From: Wohlfahrtiimonas larvae_A
GTDB lineage: Bacteria; Pseudomonadota; Gammaproteobacteria; Cardiobacteriales; Wohlfahrtiimonadaceae
NCBI GenBank assembly: GCA_040394195.1
Contig: JBEBSR010000001.1
Location: 62,001 to 126,000 of the forward strand
DNA: 64,000 nt
Reading direction: 5' to 3'
Shown here one piece after another: positions 17,768-26,410 of this stretch; the stretch's first letter is position 1; every line of letters starts with the position of its first letter. Made by a program: the position numbers and the translations under genes. Under the pieces are notes generated by a model that was not told the DNA's origin, searched no databases, and worked only from the letters and a program-made list of their open reading frames with translations.

Positions 17768-18778
17768 ATGCAAATCTCTATTAATCAACTACAGGAGCTT
17801 GTCGAGAAAATTTTAGATAGCAGAGGTTTTTCCAAACCTCAACGTGATGCTATTACTCAAAACCTCATCACAGCACAAGTTTCCGAATGTCATTCACATG
17901 GTGTATGGCGTTTATTAGAGTTAATCAAAAATCTAGATAAAGGGATGTTGAGCCCAACTGCAATCCCACAAATCACCCAAAATAAAGGCGCTGTTATTCG
18001 CGTAGATTGCCAAATGACAGCGGCACAATATGGCCATCAAGTTGGTATTCCGTTGCTGATTGAGCGTGCAAAAGAGTTAGGTATCGCACTATTAGCTGTA
18101 AATCATTGCATTCACTTTTCTGCGCTTTGGGTGGAATTAGAGGAATTGACCAAACATAACTTAGTTGGCTTAGCGATGACAACGAGCCATGCTTGGGTCG
18201 CGCCACATGGTGGCACAATGCCTTTATTAGGCACTAACCCATTTGCATTTGCATGGCCTCGCACAAATGTTGATCGCCCTTATATTTTTGACTTCGCAAC
18301 GAGTGCAACAGCACGTGGTGAAATCCAACTGCATGCACGCAACAATACTCAGTTGCCTAATGATGTCGCAATTGACGCCAATGGCAAACCAACCAATAAT
18401 CCTAATGAAGCCCTAAAAGGTGCAATGCTTGCGTTTGGTGGACATAAAGGTACAGCTATTTCTACTATGATCGAATTGATGGCTGGCCCATTGATCAATG
18501 ATCTCACAAGCCAAGAATCACAAAAAGCAGCCAAAGATGGCGCAGCTTTACCGTATGGTGGTGAAATCATCATTGCGATTGACCCTGAAATCATTTTGGG
18601 TACAGATAGACAAAGTGCAGCACAACATGCAGAAGATTATCTCAACCAATTCAGCCAAGCAGGTGTTCGTTTACCTTCCGAAAGACGTTTTGATGCTCGC
18701 GATCAAAATCGACAGCAAGGCACAATCAACATTGACGATACATTGATTGAAAATCTCAAAACATTGATTAGGAATTAA
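17768..18778 (+). CDS. dpkA: Piperideine-2-carboxylate/pyrroline-2-carboxylate reductase
   Basis: A 336-residue member of the malate/L-lactate dehydrogenase (LDH2/YlbC) superfamily, an NAD(P)H enzyme with a fold unlike Rossmann dehydrogenases. Family landmarks are the HSHGVWRL box with catalytic histidine (about residue 44-51), VNHCIHFSALW, PHGGTMPLLGTNPFAFA and FGGHKGTAISTMIE. DpkA reduces piperideine-2-carboxylate, formed from D-lysine by deamination, to L-pipecolate. The position between amaB and amaA favours that activity. An AGGAGGAG ribosome site precedes the start, and amaA begins 2 bp after the stop. Confidence 0.85.
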   Translation: MQISINQLQELVEKILDSRGFSKPQRDAITQNLITAQVSECHSHGVWRLLELIKNLDKGMLSPTAIPQITQNKGAVIRVDCQMTAAQYGHQVGIPLLIERAKELGIALLAVNHCIHFSALWVELEELTKHNLVGLAMTTSHAWVAPHGGTMPLLGTNPFAFAWPRTNVDRPYIFDFATSATARGEIQLHARNNTQLPNDVAIDANGKPTNNPNEALKGAMLAFGGHKGTAISTMIELMAGPLINDLTSQESQKAAKDGAALPYGGEIIIAIDPEIILGTDRQSAAQHAEDYLNQFSQAGVRLPSERRFDARDQNRQQGTINIDDTLIENLKTLIRN

Positions 18779-18780
18779 AA

Positions 18781-20091
18781 ATGACAACTTCTCAACATGC
18801 ATTTAAATATGAAAACCTATGGCACACCTTAGTTGAAGATAAAGTTTCTTTCAAACCACTTCAAAATAATGAAACAGCAGATGTTTGTATCGTTGGTGCA
18901 GGTTTTACAGGATTATCCGCAGCCATTCATTTAGCAGAACAAGGTAAATCTGTTGTGATTTTAGAAGCTCGACATGTGGCTTTCGGCGGCAGTGGTCGTA
19001 ACGTTGGCTTAGTGAATGCAGGTACATGGAATAAGCCTGATTTCATGGTGGATATTCTCGGCAAAGAAATGGGTGAAAACTTAGTGGCAGCATTGGGTGA
19101 TGCACCCAAATTAGTATTCTCCATCATTCAAAAATATGGCATTGATGCACAGCAACAACAAGTTGGCACATTGCACATGGCACATAGTGAAAAAGGCGTA
19201 CCTGAATTACAAGATCGCTATGAGCAATTAACACGCCGTGGTGCGCCTGTTGAGCTATTAACAGGTGCTCGTATGGAAGAATACTCAGGCAGTAAAAAAA
19301 TTCCTGCAGCATTATTGGATCATCGTGCGGGTACTGTGAATCCATTTGCTTATGCAACTGGCTTAGCGAAAACAGCAGATAAATTGGGCGTAAAAATCTT
19401 TGAAAACTCTCCAGTTGCTTCTGTGAACTGTGAAAAGGCTGGCGAATGGGTTGTAACAGCATTGGGTCACACAGTTCGCGCTGAGAAAGTCATCATTGCT
19501 ACAAATGCTTATGCAGAAGGTGAATTATCCGAATACCGTAAGGCAGTTTACAGCGGTTATTATTATCAAGTGGCTTCAGAGCCAATGGGTGAAGCTGGTG
19601 CAACTGTTCTACCTTATAAGCAAGGTTCTTGGGATACACGATTAGTATTGAGTAGTATTCGTTTAGATAAAGATGGTCGCTTAATTTTAGGTAGTATGGG
19701 ACGAGCACTCAATAAGCCTGATTGGTACCTCAAAACTTGGGCAGATCGCATTCAACAGCATTACTTCCCACAGCTTGGTACTAAAATGAACTGGCAATAT
19801 AGCTGGTGTGGTCGCATTGGTTTTACTGATAACCATACGCCAAAAGTATTTGAGCCTGCCCCAGGTTTAATCGCCGCAATTGGCTATAACGGCCGTGGCA
19901 TTACAACAGGAACATTGATTGGTAAGTTATTTGCAGATCATCTAACAGGACAAGAAACAGCACCAATTCCATTGCCATTCTTCTCTTCTGTGGATCAATC
20001 TAAGTGCAATTACTCACAAATGAAATCCCTATTCATTGAATCAGGATTTACAATGTACCATTTGGGTCAATGCTTGAAAGTGATTCGTTAA
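18781..20091 (+). CDS. amaA: FAD-dependent oxidoreductase, L-pipecolate oxidase type
   Basis: This 436-residue DAO-fold flavoenzyme has the N-terminal dinucleotide motif CIVGAGFTGLSAAIHLAEQG (from about residue 37), then VILEAR, the GGSGRNVG loop and, near the C-terminus, AAIGYNGRGITTGT, which contacts FAD. It fits Pseudomonas AmaA, which oxidises L-pipecolate to piperideine-6-carboxylate, the substrate of AmaB. The gene begins 2 bp after dpkA, so both are co-translated. A close relative with a different amine substrate (for example gamma-glutamylputrescine oxidase-like) remains possible. Confidence 0.82.
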   Translation: MTTSQHAFKYENLWHTLVEDKVSFKPLQNNETADVCIVGAGFTGLSAAIHLAEQGKSVVILEARHVAFGGSGRNVGLVNAGTWNKPDFMVDILGKEMGENLVAALGDAPKLVFSIIQKYGIDAQQQQVGTLHMAHSEKGVPELQDRYEQLTRRGAPVELLTGARMEEYSGSKKIPAALLDHRAGTVNPFAYATGLAKTADKLGVKIFENSPVASVNCEKAGEWVVTALGHTVRAEKVIIATNAYAEGELSEYRKAVYSGYYYQVASEPMGEAGATVLPYKQGSWDTRLVLSSIRLDKDGRLILGSMGRALNKPDWYLKTWADRIQQHYFPQLGTKMNWQYSWCGRIGFTDNHTPKVFEPAPGLIAAIGYNGRGITTGTLIGKLFADHLTGQETAPIPLPFFSSVDQSKCNYSQMKSLFIESGFTMYHLGQCLKVIR

Positions 20092-20116
20092 ATCACGTTA
20101 AAAGATATGGAGTATC

Positions 20117-20143
20117 GATCTTCTCGCCATCGGCGAGAAGATC
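20117..20143. other. Perfect 12-bp hairpin after amaA, no U-run
   Basis: GATCTTCTCGCC (20117-20128), loop ATC and GGCGAGAAGATC (20132-20143). Neither strand continues into a T-run, so it is not a classical intrinsic terminator. It lies between the convergent amaA and LysR genes and could protect 3' ends or end transcription with help of other factors. Confidence 0.55.
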
Positions 20144-20163
20144 AAAACATAATAATCAACGAC

Positions 20164-20188
20164 ATTTTCTTGCGCACAGCAAGAAAAT
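20164..20188. other. Second perfect hairpin between amaA and the LysR gene
   Basis: ATTTTCTTGC (20164-20173), loop GCACA and GCAAGAAAAT (20179-20188). The 10-bp stem carries its T/A-rich part within the stem. Together with the hairpin at 20117-20143 it makes a tandem structure in the convergent gap. Confidence 0.55.
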
Positions 20189-20219
20189 TAGCAATAAGAA
20201 TAGAAGTTAAAAATAAATA

Positions 20220-21137
20220 TTATTCTTCAGGTAAATACTTTGGATCTTTGCCTAAATAATTTAAAATCCATTCACGAATAATTTTCACTTTAGGCTCAGC
20301 TGAATGGCTTTTGAGATAAGCCATATAATAAGAACCAACACCAGTTAAACGATGAGAAGATGCAGGCACTAGGCAACCATGTTTCAAATCGGCTTCCACT
20401 AGAATTTTTGGCACCAATGCCAAGCCACAACCTGTTTTCGCTGCGCTAATGCAAGATGACCAACGTTCAAATAACAATGAACGATAACCATCAGGATAAA
20501 TTTGATTAAAACGCTCAAAGAATTGATCCCACGTATTTAAGCGAGAACGGCATTCAATTAATCGAGTATTGAAGTAAATATCAATTTCTGGCTTACCTTT
20601 ATTGCGCTCCAAAACTTCTGGATTACACACTGGAATCATCTCTTCATCAAATAGTTCGATAGATTCCATGCCATGCCAACCACCATAACCATAAACGAAA
20701 GCAACATCCACATCCACTTCAATCGGATCATAGGGCAACATCTGCTCATAAAATGAGAGCTGAACATCACCATAATGTGCAGTAAAGCCTTTCAATGCTT
20801 TCACCAACCATGCAGAACATAGTGATGGATGCGATGCAATGCGAATCACATCTTCAAATGTGCCGTAAGACAACATCTCTTTCGATGTTTCTTCGATCTT
20901 GCGCAAGATTGTATTCACATGGGCAAGATATGTACTACCTGCTGGGGATAATTCTAATTTCTGTCGGTTACGTACAAATAACTGAACTTGCAAGCTGCTT
21001 TCTAATAGAGCAACCTGCTTGCTGATGGCACTTTGCGTCAGATTCAGCTCTGCCGCTGCCAAGGTAAAACTTAAGTGCTTCGCCGAGACTTGGAAACACC
21101 GCATTGTGTGCGTTGTTGGTAAATATAAACGACTCAT
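20220..21137 (-). CDS. LysR-family transcriptional regulator (GcvA-like)
   Basis: The product is about 305 residues with an N-terminal winged helix-turn-helix (SAKHLSFTLAAAELNLTQSA then ISKQVALLE) and a C-terminal periplasmic-binding-like effector domain. The pattern MRCFQVSAKHLSFTLAAAEL is that of the GcvA/AmpR subgroup. An ATG at 21146 is possible, but its AGAGGA directly abuts it; the ATG at 21137 has GAGG/GGAG at 4-9 nt and was preferred. It lies 3' to and convergent with the pipecolate operon and is followed upstream by the dehydrogenase gene in the same direction. Its targets are unknown; the amaB operon is the obvious candidate. Confidence 0.88.
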   Translation of the reverse strand: MSRLYLPTTHTMRCFQVSAKHLSFTLAAAELNLTQSAISKQVALLESSLQVQLFVRNRQKLELSPAGSTYLAHVNTILRKIEETSKEMLSYGTFEDVIRIASHPSLCSAWLVKALKGFTAHYGDVQLSFYEQMLPYDPIEVDVDVAFVYGYGGWHGMESIELFDEEMIPVCNPEVLERNKGKPEIDIYFNTRLIECRSRLNTWDQFFERFNQIYPDGYRSLLFERWSSCISAAKTGCGLALVPKILVEADLKHGCLVPASSHRLTGVGSYYMAYLKSHSAEPKVKIIREWILNYLGKDPKYLPEE

Positions 21138-21245
21138 TTTCTCCATTCCTCTTTTCCATTGCTGGATATTTTTATCTATCTTTGTTAAATAAATCTAACA
21201 AATTAATGCTTTTGCATGCAACATGTATACCACACGCAAACTCAT

Positions 21246-21272
21246 AAAAAAAGCGGTGTTGCCACCGCTTTC
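21246..21272 (-). terminator. Intrinsic terminator after the amine-dehydrogenase-like gene
   Basis: AAAGCGGTG (21250-21258), loop TTGC and CACCGCTTT form a 9-bp stem followed on the minus strand by seven T. It separates the dehydrogenase gene from the LysR gene, which therefore probably has its own promoter. Confidence 0.85.
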
Positions 21273-21298
21273 TTACATTTGTCTAAATTCGTACAGAA

Positions 21299-22321
21299 TT
21301 AATCCACATAAAACTCCATTGGATAAGTCATGTAACCCACTTCTTCCAATTTATCTACCGTGATAAATCCTGCTGGTGCATTCAATACAGAAGGAATACG
21401 ATTCACAGCTGTTGCGCAAGTGTGCGCTACTGTATCTGGTTTCTGTACAGAGAAAGTAACATCAGGTTCACCAATGATCTTCCAATCACAGCGATCGCCT
21501 TCGCCTTCACCATAAACATTCCCAACGCATTGCACCACAACTTCAATACCTTGATGTGTTTTAATCGTTGTCACAGCGCTCATACCTGTTGCAATGCCTG
21601 CTTTAATAGTTTCGCCCATTGTTTCTGAATAGATATCTTTATCCAAGATGATTGGCACACTTTTTTGGCTGATGCTTGCAATCGTCCAACGCATTTTTGC
21701 GCACAAAGATTCCGCAGCATTCCACATATAAGATGGGAAGCTTTCCGCAGATGCGATCTCTTTATCAAATTGCTCAGCAGATAAACCTACACCATGTGCT
21801 TTTGCTAAAGCCATACCGTAATGATCCACGTTATAACTCACAACGCCTTCCATTCGTGTGATTTTATTCACGCCACCCGCTACTAAATATGGCATGTTGA
21901 TCCAATAGATATCTTGCATGCCAGAGCCTGTGAGTGTTACGCCATGTTCTTTTGCTAAACGATCTAAGCGATTCGTTTCTGCAGGTGAAGTATTCCAAGG
22001 ATAAATGGCCTCTTCACAAATTGTAATGACACTGACGCCATTTTTTGCACAGAGTTCAAAGAAAGGATACATTTCTGGCATATAGCTAAAAACAGTGACG
22101 ATTGCGATATCTGCATCACATGAATCAAATACACGCTGTGCATTATTATCAATTTTCACACCAGTTTTATGACCAAAATTTGCGAAATCACCAATATCCA
22201 TGCCTTGTAATTCTGGCTTATTATCAATCGCGCCAACAATCTCCGCACCGTGATCACGCAAGTAACGCAACATCACTTCAGCCATTTTTCCACAACCGTA
22301 CTGAACCACACGAATTTTCAT
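21299..22321 (-). CDS. NAD(P)-dependent amine dehydrogenase-like protein (2,4-diaminopentanoate dehydrogenase family)
   Basis: The 340-residue protein has an N-terminal Rossmann domain (VVQYGCGKMAEVMLRYL, with the dinucleotide glycines) resembling dihydrodipicolinate reductase, and a C-terminal domain seen in 2,4-diaminopentanoate dehydrogenase (Ord) relatives. A middle segment reads TLTGSGMQDIYWINMPYLVAG. The exact substrate is uncertain; an amino acid or imine in lysine/ornithine-type catabolism fits the neighbours (carbamate kinase, transporter, pipecolate operon). The ATG is supported by AGGAG at 7 nt. It has its own terminator downstream, and a terminator also lies between it and arcC upstream. 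Confidence 0.6.
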   Translation of the reverse strand: MKIRVVQYGCGKMAEVMLRYLRDHGAEIVGAIDNKPELQGMDIGDFANFGHKTGVKIDNNAQRVFDSCDADIAIVTVFSYMPEMYPFFELCAKNGVSVITICEEAIYPWNTSPAETNRLDRLAKEHGVTLTGSGMQDIYWINMPYLVAGGVNKITRMEGVVSYNVDHYGMALAKAHGVGLSAEQFDKEIASAESFPSYMWNAAESLCAKMRWTIASISQKSVPIILDKDIYSETMGETIKAGIATGMSAVTTIKTHQGIEVVVQCVGNVYGEGEGDRCDWKIIGEPDVTFSVQKPDTVAHTCATAVNRIPSVLNAPAGFITVDKLEEVGYMTYPMEFYVD

Positions 22322-22368
22322 AATAAGCTCCTATTTATAGTATTGGTGAAACTTATCTGCATGGTAAC

Positions 22369-22394
22369 AAAAAAGGCGGTTACCCGCCTTTTTA
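22369..22394. terminator. Bidirectional intrinsic terminator after arcC
   Basis: GGCGG (22375-22379), loop TTAC and CCGCC flanked by A-run and T-run on both sides. On the minus strand it follows the carbamate kinase stop by about 20 nt. Confidence 0.82.
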
Positions 22395-22411
22395 TCACAA
22401 CTTTTTATACA

Positions 22412-23368
22412 CTATTTATGAATCTTTGTACCTTTTGTACCTTTAAGTGCATCAGCCATTGTTTCAAGCTTAGTCACAATGCCAACGCCATGTGGACAAG
22501 CTTCAACATAATCCAATAAAGATTCTACTTTTGGCAACATGCTACCTGCTGGGAATTGACCTTCAGCTTTGTATTTTTCAGCATCAGCCACTGATAATTC
22601 AGATAACCATTCTTGGTTTGGCTTACCAAAGTTCACAGCGATTTGCTCAACGCCTGTAGGAATCAAATATACGTCTGCTTTTAAATCTGCTGCCAATAAA
22701 GAAGATACGCGATCTTTATCAATCACAGACTCAATACCGCTTACCGTATTATCTGCATTGCGTTGTACTGGAATACCGCCACCACCACAAGCAATTACCA
22801 ATGCATCAGCATCCACTAAGCTTTTAATCACATCCAATTCAACAATTGATTTTGGAGATGGTGAAGCAACAACTCTTCTCCAGCCACGACCTGAATCTTC
22901 TACAATGTTCCAGCCTTCAGTTGCCGCTTTATCTTTTGCAGTTGCTTCATCCATAAATACGCCAACTGGCTTATTAGGTGTTGCAAACGCAGGATCATTT
23001 GGATCAACTTCCACTTGTGTAATCACAGATACAACAGGTTTATTAATGCCACGACGCTTAAATTCATTACCAATTGCTGATTGCAATAAATAACCGATTT
23101 CGCCTTGTGTGCTAGAAACATGATGATCCAATGGATATTGCGGTAATTCTTTCGCCGCTGCATCCTGAATCAAATGGATGCCCACATGAGGACCATTACC
23201 ATGGGTTAACACAACACGCCAGCCTGCTTCAATTAAGTTCACAACATCCACAGCTAATTTATCTGCAACTTCACGTTGTGATTGCATATCAATGTGGTTG
23301 TTATCTTCGATTAATGCATTGCCACCAATTGCCAATACCATGACTGGCACTTTCTTCTGATCACTCAT
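22412..23368 (-). CDS. arcC: Carbamate kinase
   Basis: It transfers phosphate between carbamoyl phosphate and ADP, making ATP in catabolic pathways. The product has 318 residues with family motifs AIGGNALI, LTHGNGPHVG, PLDHHVSSTQGEIGYLLQ, SPSPKSIVE, IACGGGGIPV and the PAGSMLPKV segment. The ATG at 23368 is preferred because GAGAGG lies 7 nt upstream; a TTG 15 bp earlier (23383) is in frame but overlaps that ribosome site. No arginine deiminase or ornithine carbamoyltransferase gene lies in the window, so the source of carbamoyl phosphate is unclear. Confidence 0.95.
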   Translation of the reverse strand: MSDQKKVPVMVLAIGGNALIEDNNHIDMQSQREVADKLAVDVVNLIEAGWRVVLTHGNGPHVGIHLIQDAAAKELPQYPLDHHVSSTQGEIGYLLQSAIGNEFKRRGINKPVVSVITQVEVDPNDPAFATPNKPVGVFMDEATAKDKAATEGWNIVEDSGRGWRRVVASPSPKSIVELDVIKSLVDADALVIACGGGGIPVQRNADNTVSGIESVIDKDRVSSLLAADLKADVYLIPTGVEQIAVNFGKPNQEWLSELSVADAEKYKAEGQFPAGSMLPKVESLLDYVEACPHGVGIVTKLETMADALKGTKGTKIHK

Positions 23369-23503
23369 ATGTTTTCCTCTCAATTAAGTGTGTCAACATC
23401 CGCAGTTTAAAACAGAAAAAGCAAATAATGTGGCTATTAAAATAATTAAGTTAATCCTTATAAATTAATAAAAACAATTATTTGCTATTTTCTTAAAACT
23501 TGA

Positions 23504-24829
23504 TTACGACTCTTGACATCCCTTATAAGACAATGGAATACATGCAACAATGATCGCTAAAATTGCAACACTACCAATATACCAAGCTGCGCCCAATGGC
23601 GTTTTGCTTAATAACCAAATCGTTAATGCTGGTGTAATCGCACTGAATACTGCATAAGCTAAGTTATATGAGAAAGACAAACCTGAATAACGGATCTTCG
23701 CTGGGAATGCTCTTGTTCCAATGATTGGGGTAATTGCAATTGCACCTGTGAATAACCCCATCACTGCTGCGCCCATATAAATCATTTCTAAACTTGGTTG
23801 CGTTGTTAATAATGAATAGAACAAGAATGATGTGATTGCTAAACCACCCCAAGCGATTAATGAAGTTAAACGCGTTTTTAGAATATCTTCCAACCAGCCG
23901 AATAATACGCAACCAATCGTTAACATCAATGCCATGATAGAACCTGTCACACGTGCATCAATGGATGATAGCTGATACATGCCACCTAGAATTTTCACTG
24001 GTGTCATTAAGATTGCCACCATCACCGTTGTGGATAATGTCCATGTCATCAATGCTACGATCACACATGCCCATTTATGTTTTTTCATTACTGTTACAAC
24101 AGGAATTTCTTTTGATAATTCTTTACGCTCAGCCATTTCTTGGAAGATTGGCGTTTCTGATAAATAACGGCGTAAGTAAACAGAAATTACACCAAATAAA
24201 CCACCTGCAATGAATGGAATTCTCCAAGCGTAGCTCAGAATTTCTTCTCTTGTAAAAGTCAGATCGATCAAGATAGAGACTAGGAAACCTAATAAAATAC
24301 CACCAGTGATACCGCTCGTTAATACGCCAATGCCTAAGCCATAACGATTTTTTGGAGTATGTTCTGCAATGAATACCCAAGCACCTGGCATTTCTCCGCC
24401 AATTGCAGCGCCTTGGAACATACGCATGATAATCAATAAAATTGGTGCCATGATGCCGATTGTTTCGTATGTTGGCATGATACCAATCACAAATGTTGGC
24501 AATGCCATCATTGCAACACTTAATGTAAACATTTTCTTACGGCCTAAAATATCACCGAAGTGCGCCATAATAATTCCGCCGATTGGGCGAGCAATATAAC
24601 CTGCTGCGAATCCGCCCCAAGCATAAATATCACCCCAAACTGTGCCTTGGAGATCTGATGGCAGAAACAGTGCTTTTACAACCATTTCGATATACAATGC
24701 ATAGATAACGAACTCGTAAAATTCTAATGTACCGCCTAAAGAAGATAAGCCTAATGTTTTATAATCTTCTTTATTTAATGGTCGCGCTGAGGGGGCGCCC
24801 GATGCCTCTTGACTCATTGTTACTGACAT
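23504..24829 (-). CDS. MFS transporter, metabolite:proton symporter (MHS) type
   Basis: This 441-residue, twelve-helix transporter belongs to the ProP/KgtP/ShiA group. Visible signatures are FYEFVIYALY in helix 1, YIARPIGGIIMAHFGDILGRKK (cytoplasmic loop 2-3, the MFS motif), RMFQGAAIGGEMPGAWVFIAEH and the second-half loop LFGWLEDILKTR. Substrates of the group include organic acids and betaines, so the substrate is not set. The gene lies upstream of arcC in the same direction (135-bp gap) and may feed the same pathway. AGGAAAAT precedes the start. Confidence 0.87.
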   Translation of the reverse strand: MSVTMSQEASGAPSARPLNKEDYKTLGLSSLGGTLEFYEFVIYALYIEMVVKALFLPSDLQGTVWGDIYAWGGFAAGYIARPIGGIIMAHFGDILGRKKMFTLSVAMMALPTFVIGIMPTYETIGIMAPILLIIMRMFQGAAIGGEMPGAWVFIAEHTPKNRYGLGIGVLTSGITGGILLGFLVSILIDLTFTREEILSYAWRIPFIAGGLFGVISVYLRRYLSETPIFQEMAERKELSKEIPVVTVMKKHKWACVIVALMTWTLSTTVMVAILMTPVKILGGMYQLSSIDARVTGSIMALMLTIGCVLFGWLEDILKTRLTSLIAWGGLAITSFLFYSLLTTQPSLEMIYMGAAVMGLFTGAIAITPIIGTRAFPAKIRYSGLSFSYNLAYAVFSAITPALTIWLLSKTPLGAAWYIGSVAILAIIVACIPLSYKGCQES

Positions 24830-25137
24830 AAATATTTTCCTAAACTTATTTTGATCGAATCCCCATCATAGCTACTTATCTTTCAAAAATTCAATCCCTA
24901 AAGTGAAATATATTTACAATTCTGTGATTTTCATCGATGAATAGTGAATGATGTCACCAAAAATAGCATCAACAACTCACAATTTCATCGTCAACCATTA
25001 ATTACATAATTCGATTAATACCAGTGTTTTATATAAATTTTTCTATATATTCCACTCTATTGCGTTGAATCATCTGGCGGTTAATATGCAATATTATAAT
25101 GATTAGACCATCCATATTACTTATGAGCAGGTAATGT
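24830..25137. promoter_or_regulatory. Divergent promoter region between two transporter genes
   Basis: This AT-rich 308-bp gap has no coding frame with a ribosome site. A TATAAT at 25095-25100 is a likely -10 for the rightward MFS gene. The TTGAAT at 25065 is too far away (24 bp) to be a convincing -35. No operator symmetry was recognised. Confidence 0.35.
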
Positions 25138-26379
25138 ATGAATCATTCTAACCCAGCCCATCGTCCATTACCTTATTGGCAGCAAATCATCATGATTTTG
25201 ACAGCTGGCTGGATAGTAATTTGGATTTATCGCACAGTTTTAACACCCATTTATCCCATCATTAGTGAGTTCTTTGGACAAGCCAGCGATGCACAATTAG
25301 GCAATATTTCTAGCTTCTATTTTCTTGGCTATGTTTGTATGCAAATTCCATCTGGCATATTGGTGGATAAACTGGGCAAGAAGCAAGTCATTATTCCTGG
25401 CTTTCTACTCTTTGGAATAGGCATATTGGTGGTTGCAACCGCAACTACACTTCCCATAGTTTATATCGGTAGCATCATGGCAGGCTTAGGCTGTGGAACA
25501 TTTTATGGTGTTGCCTACTCCCTTACAACTGAATATGTACCAGAACATAAAAAAAGCTTAGCAACTGCCATTGTTAATAGTGGCACAGCAGTTGGCAGTG
25601 GCATTGGTTTATTATCTTCAAGTTACTTAGTGAATCAAGGTATTCTCTCTTGGCAAACGCTTCTATACATCACAATTGTTCTAGTCATTGTTATGATTAT
25701 AATCTTTGCTCGCTGTATCAAACCTAACTTAGGGCCGATTACTCCTCAAACAATCGAAGTAGCACCGATCTCACAAAAAAAATTGAAAGCATTATTTAAG
25801 CCACAGATGATTGCTGCTTATATCCTCTATTTTTCCACGCTCTATACTTATTATTTGATCGATACTTGGCTACCAAACTTTCTTGAAACAGAGAAAGGTT
25901 TTGAAGGTACCGCAGTTGGCCTAGCTTCATCTCTTGTCTTTTTTGTAGCGATCCCTGGTGCGTTAGCCTTTAGCTTTATGGCAGATAAATTCCCAAAGCA
26001 TAAAATTAGCTTAATTATCACATTAGAAATCATTGCTGCCTTGGCTTTATTATTTACAGTCAATGCATCACACCAAACAGCTGTTGTCATTGGAATCATT
26101 GCTTACGGTTTTTTTGGTAAATTGGCAGTAGAACCCATCATCATTGCTTGGCTCAGCCAATTTACTCATCGCAAAAGTATTGCGACAACTTATGGTGTAT
26201 TTAATTTCTTTGGAATGACTGCATCTGTGATTGTTCCTTCTTTAACAGGTATGATCTCTGATACAACAGGCTCTAAAATATATGCATTCTATTTAGCCGC
26301 TGCCATTATATTTATAGGTACATTTTTATTTTTCATCATTAATTTTTTAACCAATAAAAACAAAGCCATCACTGCATAA
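25138..26379 (+). CDS. MFS transporter, substrate unknown
   Basis: A 413-residue major facilitator with about twelve helices. The loop 2-3 motif appears as GILVDKLGKKQVI, and FYGVAYSLTTEYVPEHKKSLATAIVNSGTAVGSGIGLL resembles organophosphate/anion and sugar-acid transporters of the phthalate/glucarate type. It stands alone between divergent and convergent transporter genes; its stop lies inside a terminator stem. Substrate cannot be inferred from context. Confidence 0.85.
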   Translation: MNHSNPAHRPLPYWQQIIMILTAGWIVIWIYRTVLTPIYPIISEFFGQASDAQLGNISSFYFLGYVCMQIPSGILVDKLGKKQVIIPGFLLFGIGILVVATATTLPIVYIGSIMAGLGCGTFYGVAYSLTTEYVPEHKKSLATAIVNSGTAVGSGIGLLSSSYLVNQGILSWQTLLYITIVLVIVMIIIFARCIKPNLGPITPQTIEVAPISQKKLKALFKPQMIAAYILYFSTLYTYYLIDTWLPNFLETEKGFEGTAVGLASSLVFFVAIPGALAFSFMADKFPKHKISLIITLEIIAALALLFTVNASHQTAVVIGIIAYGFFGKLAVEPIIIAWLSQFTHRKSIATTYGVFNFFGMTASVIVPSLTGMISDTTGSKIYAFYLAAAIIFIGTFLFFIINFLTNKNKAITA

Positions 26380-26392
26380 CAATGATGGCTTT
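26355..26392 (-). terminator. Intrinsic terminator of the EamA transporter gene
   Basis: AAAGCCATCA (26362-26371), an 11-nt loop and TGATGGCTTT (26383-26392). On the minus strand it runs into GTTTTTATTGG. The structure overlaps the stop of the convergent MFS gene and probably serves both. Confidence 0.75.
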
Positions 26393-26410
26393 GCCAAAGA
26401 TTACGGTAGG

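Noticed and set aside
22569..23093. A 174-codon plus-strand frame opposite arcC
   Set aside because: It lies fully inside carbamate kinase on the other strand, has no ribosome site and encodes low-complexity sequence; an antisense shadow.
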